From contig CP030884.1 of assembly GCA_006969385.1 (NCBI GenBank), forward strand, positions 124,001 to 188,000: DNA of 64,000 nucleotides, read 5' to 3'. The stretch is from Planctomycetaceae bacterium. Its GTDB lineage: Bacteria; Planctomycetota; Phycisphaerae; UBA1845; UTPLA1. The notes beneath the pieces are model-generated. The model was given only the letters and a program-made list of their open reading frames with translations, made no database searches and was not told where the DNA came from. Positions 61,559 to 64,000 of this stretch are shown piece after piece. Numbering within the stretch: the stretch's first letter is position 1; each line of letters opens with the position of its first letter. The translations under genes and the position numbers were made by a program.

Positions 61559-64000
61559 ATGCGCCTGCCCACCCTTCTCATCGCCATTCTGATCAATGCC
61601 AACCTGTTGCTGAATCCGACCACGGCCGCGTTTGCGGCACCGAACGATGCGAATGCATCCGCCGCCTTGCAGTCGATCGACCGCAGCCTGCGCATTCGCG
61701 ACTACGACCGGGCGATCGACACGATTGCCAAGGCGTTGCTCGATTCCGGCTTGAGCGACGCCGAGCGCAGCGCGTTGGAATACCGGCGCGGGCTGGCACA
61801 CTTCTATGCGGAGCGCTATGACGACGCGATCGGCTGCTTCGACGCGTTGCTATCCGCCGATGCCGACGGCCCTTGGAGCGAGAAGGCGCGGATGCGCAAA
61901 GCCGATGCGTACGTCGCCCAACGCCAATTCGACCAAGCCGCAAGCATATACGCCGACAAGATCGAAGCGCTGATCGGCACGGCGCGCAAAGACGAGTTGG
62001 CCAAGCGATACGTCGACTTTGCCGACGACTACTTCAAACCCACGCGCACGCTGGAAGAACCCGACTTTCGCAAAGCCGCCAAGTTCTACGAGTTGGCGTT
62101 GCAACTCGAACCATCGGCGCAACTGGCCGAATCGCTCCGGCACACCATCGGTTCGTGCAAACTTGCCGCCAACGATAACGACGGTGCCATCGCCGCGTTT
62201 GACGATTACCTGCGCCGCTACGATACGACCTATCGGCGCTACCTGTTACATACCAACGCCGCGACCGCCCTGCCGGCGCTCGGCACGGCACCAGGCGAGC
62301 ACGTTCTCGAAGCGCGCCTCGGTTTGGGCGAGGCGTATCTCAAACGCGCGCGGCAGCAAGATGCCCGCCGCGTGTTGCAAGACCTGATCGAACTCGCCGA
62401 TGGCAACGAGCGACCGACCGCCGCCAGCATTCTGCCGAAGGCGATGCAACTGTTGGCCCGCACGTATGGATACCCCGCGCCCGAAAACGCCAACGATCTG
62501 ACGGCGGGGCGCAAGATTCTCGAACAACTCATCGAACGCTTCCCGCTCACCCAACCGGCCATCGAAGCCGGCTTCGACCTTGCCGCCGCCAGCGAACATC
62601 GTGGGCGCGGCGACGAAGCCATCGCCGCGTATCGCACACTCATCGCTTTCGATTCGAGCCGCTTGCCAACCGACGAAACGCGCGAACGCTACGCAGAGTT
62701 GTCGCAACAGGCGCTGTACAACATCGGCGGCATCCTCGCCGGTCAAAACAAATTCGCCGACGCCATCGGCACGTGGAATGAATACGTCGCCAAGTTCCCC
62801 AATGGTGCGAATTGGTCGGCCGCTCAGCGCTCGATCATCGACGCCGAATATCGCATCGGCACCGTCGCGCAGAAGGAAGATCGCTACGACGACGCTCGCA
62901 CGGCGTGGCGCACGTTTATGCAGAAGTATCCGCTCGATGAGCGCGTGCGGCTTATCTTATTTCAGTTTGGGCAGATGGCGTTTAACGAAGAGAGCAGACG
63001 CGCCGAAAACGGCAAGGAACCCAACTGGCAAGCGCCGATCGATGAATGGCAAAAGCTGGTCAATAAGTTCCCAAATACGACCGAAGCAGGCCACGCCCAA
63101 TACCGCATCGCGCTCACGTTAGAAGAAAAAGTGGGCGACCTCGAAGCTGCGGTAAAGGCCTATCAAAAGCTCGACTGGTCGGAATTTCAGGCCCGCGCCC
63201 AAGTACGGCTGAACGAAATGAAAAGTGTACGCCTCAGTGTGCACACCGAACGTGTGTTCCGCACCAATGAAGAGGTGCAGCTTAAGACCGACATCCGCAA
63301 CATCGATAAGCTGACCGTCAAGATCTATCGCATCGACATGGAAGATTACTTCCGCAAGCGCCACATGCTCGGCGGCGTCGAAGACCTCGATCTGTTGCTG
63401 ATCGATCCGGACGAACAATTCGTGCACAACGTCAAGGACTACGCCCGCTTCAAGCCGATCGCGCTCGACTTACCCATTCCCGTCGATGGCCCCGGAGTAT
63501 TTGCCGTCAACATCAGCAACGAAGCCAGCGAACTCAAGGATGACGACGATCAGCCGCAGACCAAGCTCGAAGCGACCACGCTGGTGGTGCGCAGCGATAT
63601 CGATATTCTGGTGCGCGCCACGCGCGAGCAGTTACTCGTCTTCGCTCAAAACATGCGCACCCGCGAACCGGCGGCCAACGTCAACCTGATAATCTCCAAC
63701 GGCAGCAAGGCGATCCTCGAAGCGCAAACCGGCGACGACGGTATTTGGCAATCGAATGACGATGCGATTGAAGATGCCAATAACGCGTTGGTGCTGGCCG
63801 TCGCTGACGGTCATGTCGCCGGTGATGGCCTCAAGCTAAACGGCCTATCGTTCAGCGGCGGCCTTAAGCCGCGCGGTTACATCACCACCGACCGCCCCGC
63901 CTATCAGCCCGGCGATTTGGTCAACATTCGCGGCGTGCTGCGCGAAACCGCCGACGGTCAATACTCCCTGCCCGAGCAACCCGAAGACCCGCGCTTGCGT
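61559..64000 (+). CDS. Alpha-2-macroglobulin-like protein with N-terminal TPR region, cut by the window edge
   Basis: 814 codons are open to the right edge. The ATG at 61559 follows CGGAG and starts a signal peptide (MRLPTLLIAILINANLLLNPTTAAFA). Residues about 30-520 are TPR-like (DYDRAIDTIAKALLD, RYDDAIGCFDALL, QDARRVLQDLIELADG, FADAIGTWNEYVAKFPNG, YDDARTAWRTFMQKYP). Macroglobulin domains begin near 540 (EVQLKTDIRNIDKLTVKIYRID), and the MG2 hallmark TTDRPAYQPGDLVNIRGVLRE lies near 775. Bacterial alpha-2-macroglobulins trap proteases in the periplasm. Whether this one keeps a thioester site lies beyond the window. The TPR leader is a planctomycete-style addition. Confidence 0.88.
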   Translation, partial: MRLPTLLIAILINANLLLNPTTAAFAAPNDANASAALQSIDRSLRIRDYDRAIDTIAKALLDSGLSDAERSALEYRRGLAHFYAERYDDAIGCFDALLSADADGPWSEKARMRKADAYVAQRQFDQAASIYADKIEALIGTARKDELAKRYVDFADDYFKPTRTLEEPDFRKAAKFYELALQLEPSAQLAESLRHTIGSCKLAANDNDGAIAAFDDYLRRYDTTYRRYLLHTNAATALPALGTAPGEHVLEARLGLGEAYLKRARQQDARRVLQDLIELADGNERPTAASILPKAMQLLARTYGYPAPENANDLTAGRKILEQLIERFPLTQPAIEAGFDLAAASEHRGRGDEAIAAYRTLIAFDSSRLPTDETRERYAELSQQALYNIGGILAGQNKFADAIGTWNEYVAKFPNGANWSAAQRSIIDAEYRIGTVAQKEDRYDDARTAWRTFMQKYPLDERVRLILFQFGQMAFNEESRRAENGKEPNWQAPIDEWQKLVNKFPNTTEAGHAQYRIALTLEEKVGDLEAAVKAYQKLDWSEFQARAQVRLNEMKSVRLSVHTERVFRTNEEVQLKTDIRNIDKLTVKIYRIDMEDYFRKRHMLGGVEDLDLLLIDPDEQFVHNVKDYARFKPIALDLPIPVDGPGVFAVNISNEASELKDDDDQPQTKLEATTLVVRSDIDILVRATREQLLVFAQNMRTREPAANVNLIISNGSKAILEAQTGDDGIWQSNDDAIEDANNALVLAVADGHVAGDGLKLNGLSFSGGLKPRGYITTDRPAYQPGDLVNIRGVLRETADGQYSLPEQPEDPRLR

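Overview
The window reads as a chromosomal segment of a planctomycete, most likely of the Phycisphaerae type. The evidence is the set of large exported proteins ending in paired dockerin-like EF-hand segments, the DCNxNGxPDxC repeat style, a small zinc-ribbon family with the CGYDLTGN motif, an ECF sigma factor beside a Ser/Thr kinase fused to WD40 repeats, and an H-X-DG type prepilin. No ribosomal RNA, phage, transposase or CRISPR array is visible.

Layout. 1-1883 (minus): a sugar-phosphate isomerase/epimerase cut by the left edge and an inositol-3-phosphate synthase. 2121-2428: divergent tRNA-Lys(CUU) and tRNA-Val(GAC) with facing promoters. 2635-9112 (minus): a tightly overlapping run of Fur-family regulator, DUF58 protein, membrane transglutaminase-like protein whose catalytic Cys position is Asp, MoxR ATPase, and a permease-like membrane protein. 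9156-13458 (plus): two Fur/Zur-like palindromes, a COG0523 metallochaperone GTPase truncated at its CxCC site, a small unknown protein, a MerC protein, and a TPR-redoxin gene. 13821-28750: exported proteins, including tandem trypsin-like paralogues of which one has lost the catalytic His, beta-propeller proteins and a DUF11-repeat giant. 28836-32755 (minus): Ser/Thr kinase-WD40 and ECF sigma factor. 32992-39168: a 2058-residue exported repeat protein. 39525-46692: a beta-glucan utilisation locus (GH16, GH3, membrane protein, LacI regulator, prepilin) tied together by three near-identical GAAACnGTTTC palindromes. 46874-50191: another exported repeat protein. 50359-52654: small proteins, two zinc-ribbon membrane proteins, a lipoprotein. 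52573-55964 (minus): clpP, clpP, tig and tRNA-Gly(GCC). 56286-64000: di-haem cytochrome peroxidase, alpha/beta hydrolase, DUF429 protein, an SDR lacking the catalytic Tyr, and the start of an alpha-2-macroglobulin-like protein.

How it works together. The clearest regulatory unit is the LacI/beta-glucan locus: an exported, carbohydrate-binding laminarinase-type GH16 and an exported GH3 beta-glucosidase each carry an operator about 85 bases upstream of the gene, and the repressor gene carries one on itself. The repressor is translationally coupled to a prepilin. Eight exported proteins share the same type of C-terminal EF-hand pair, which suggests a common surface-assembly or sorting route. The Fur-family regulator and the MerC/COG0523 neighbourhood look like a metal (probably zinc) response.

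Data quality. Four reading-frame breaks (near 7128, 12448, 29933 and 31376) are each repaired by adding one base to a homopolymer of three or four. Assembly or sequencing indels are the simplest explanation, so the three affected genes (transglutaminase, TPR-redoxin, kinase-WD40) should be treated as probably intact. Coordinates of short sites were read by eye and may be off by one or two bases.
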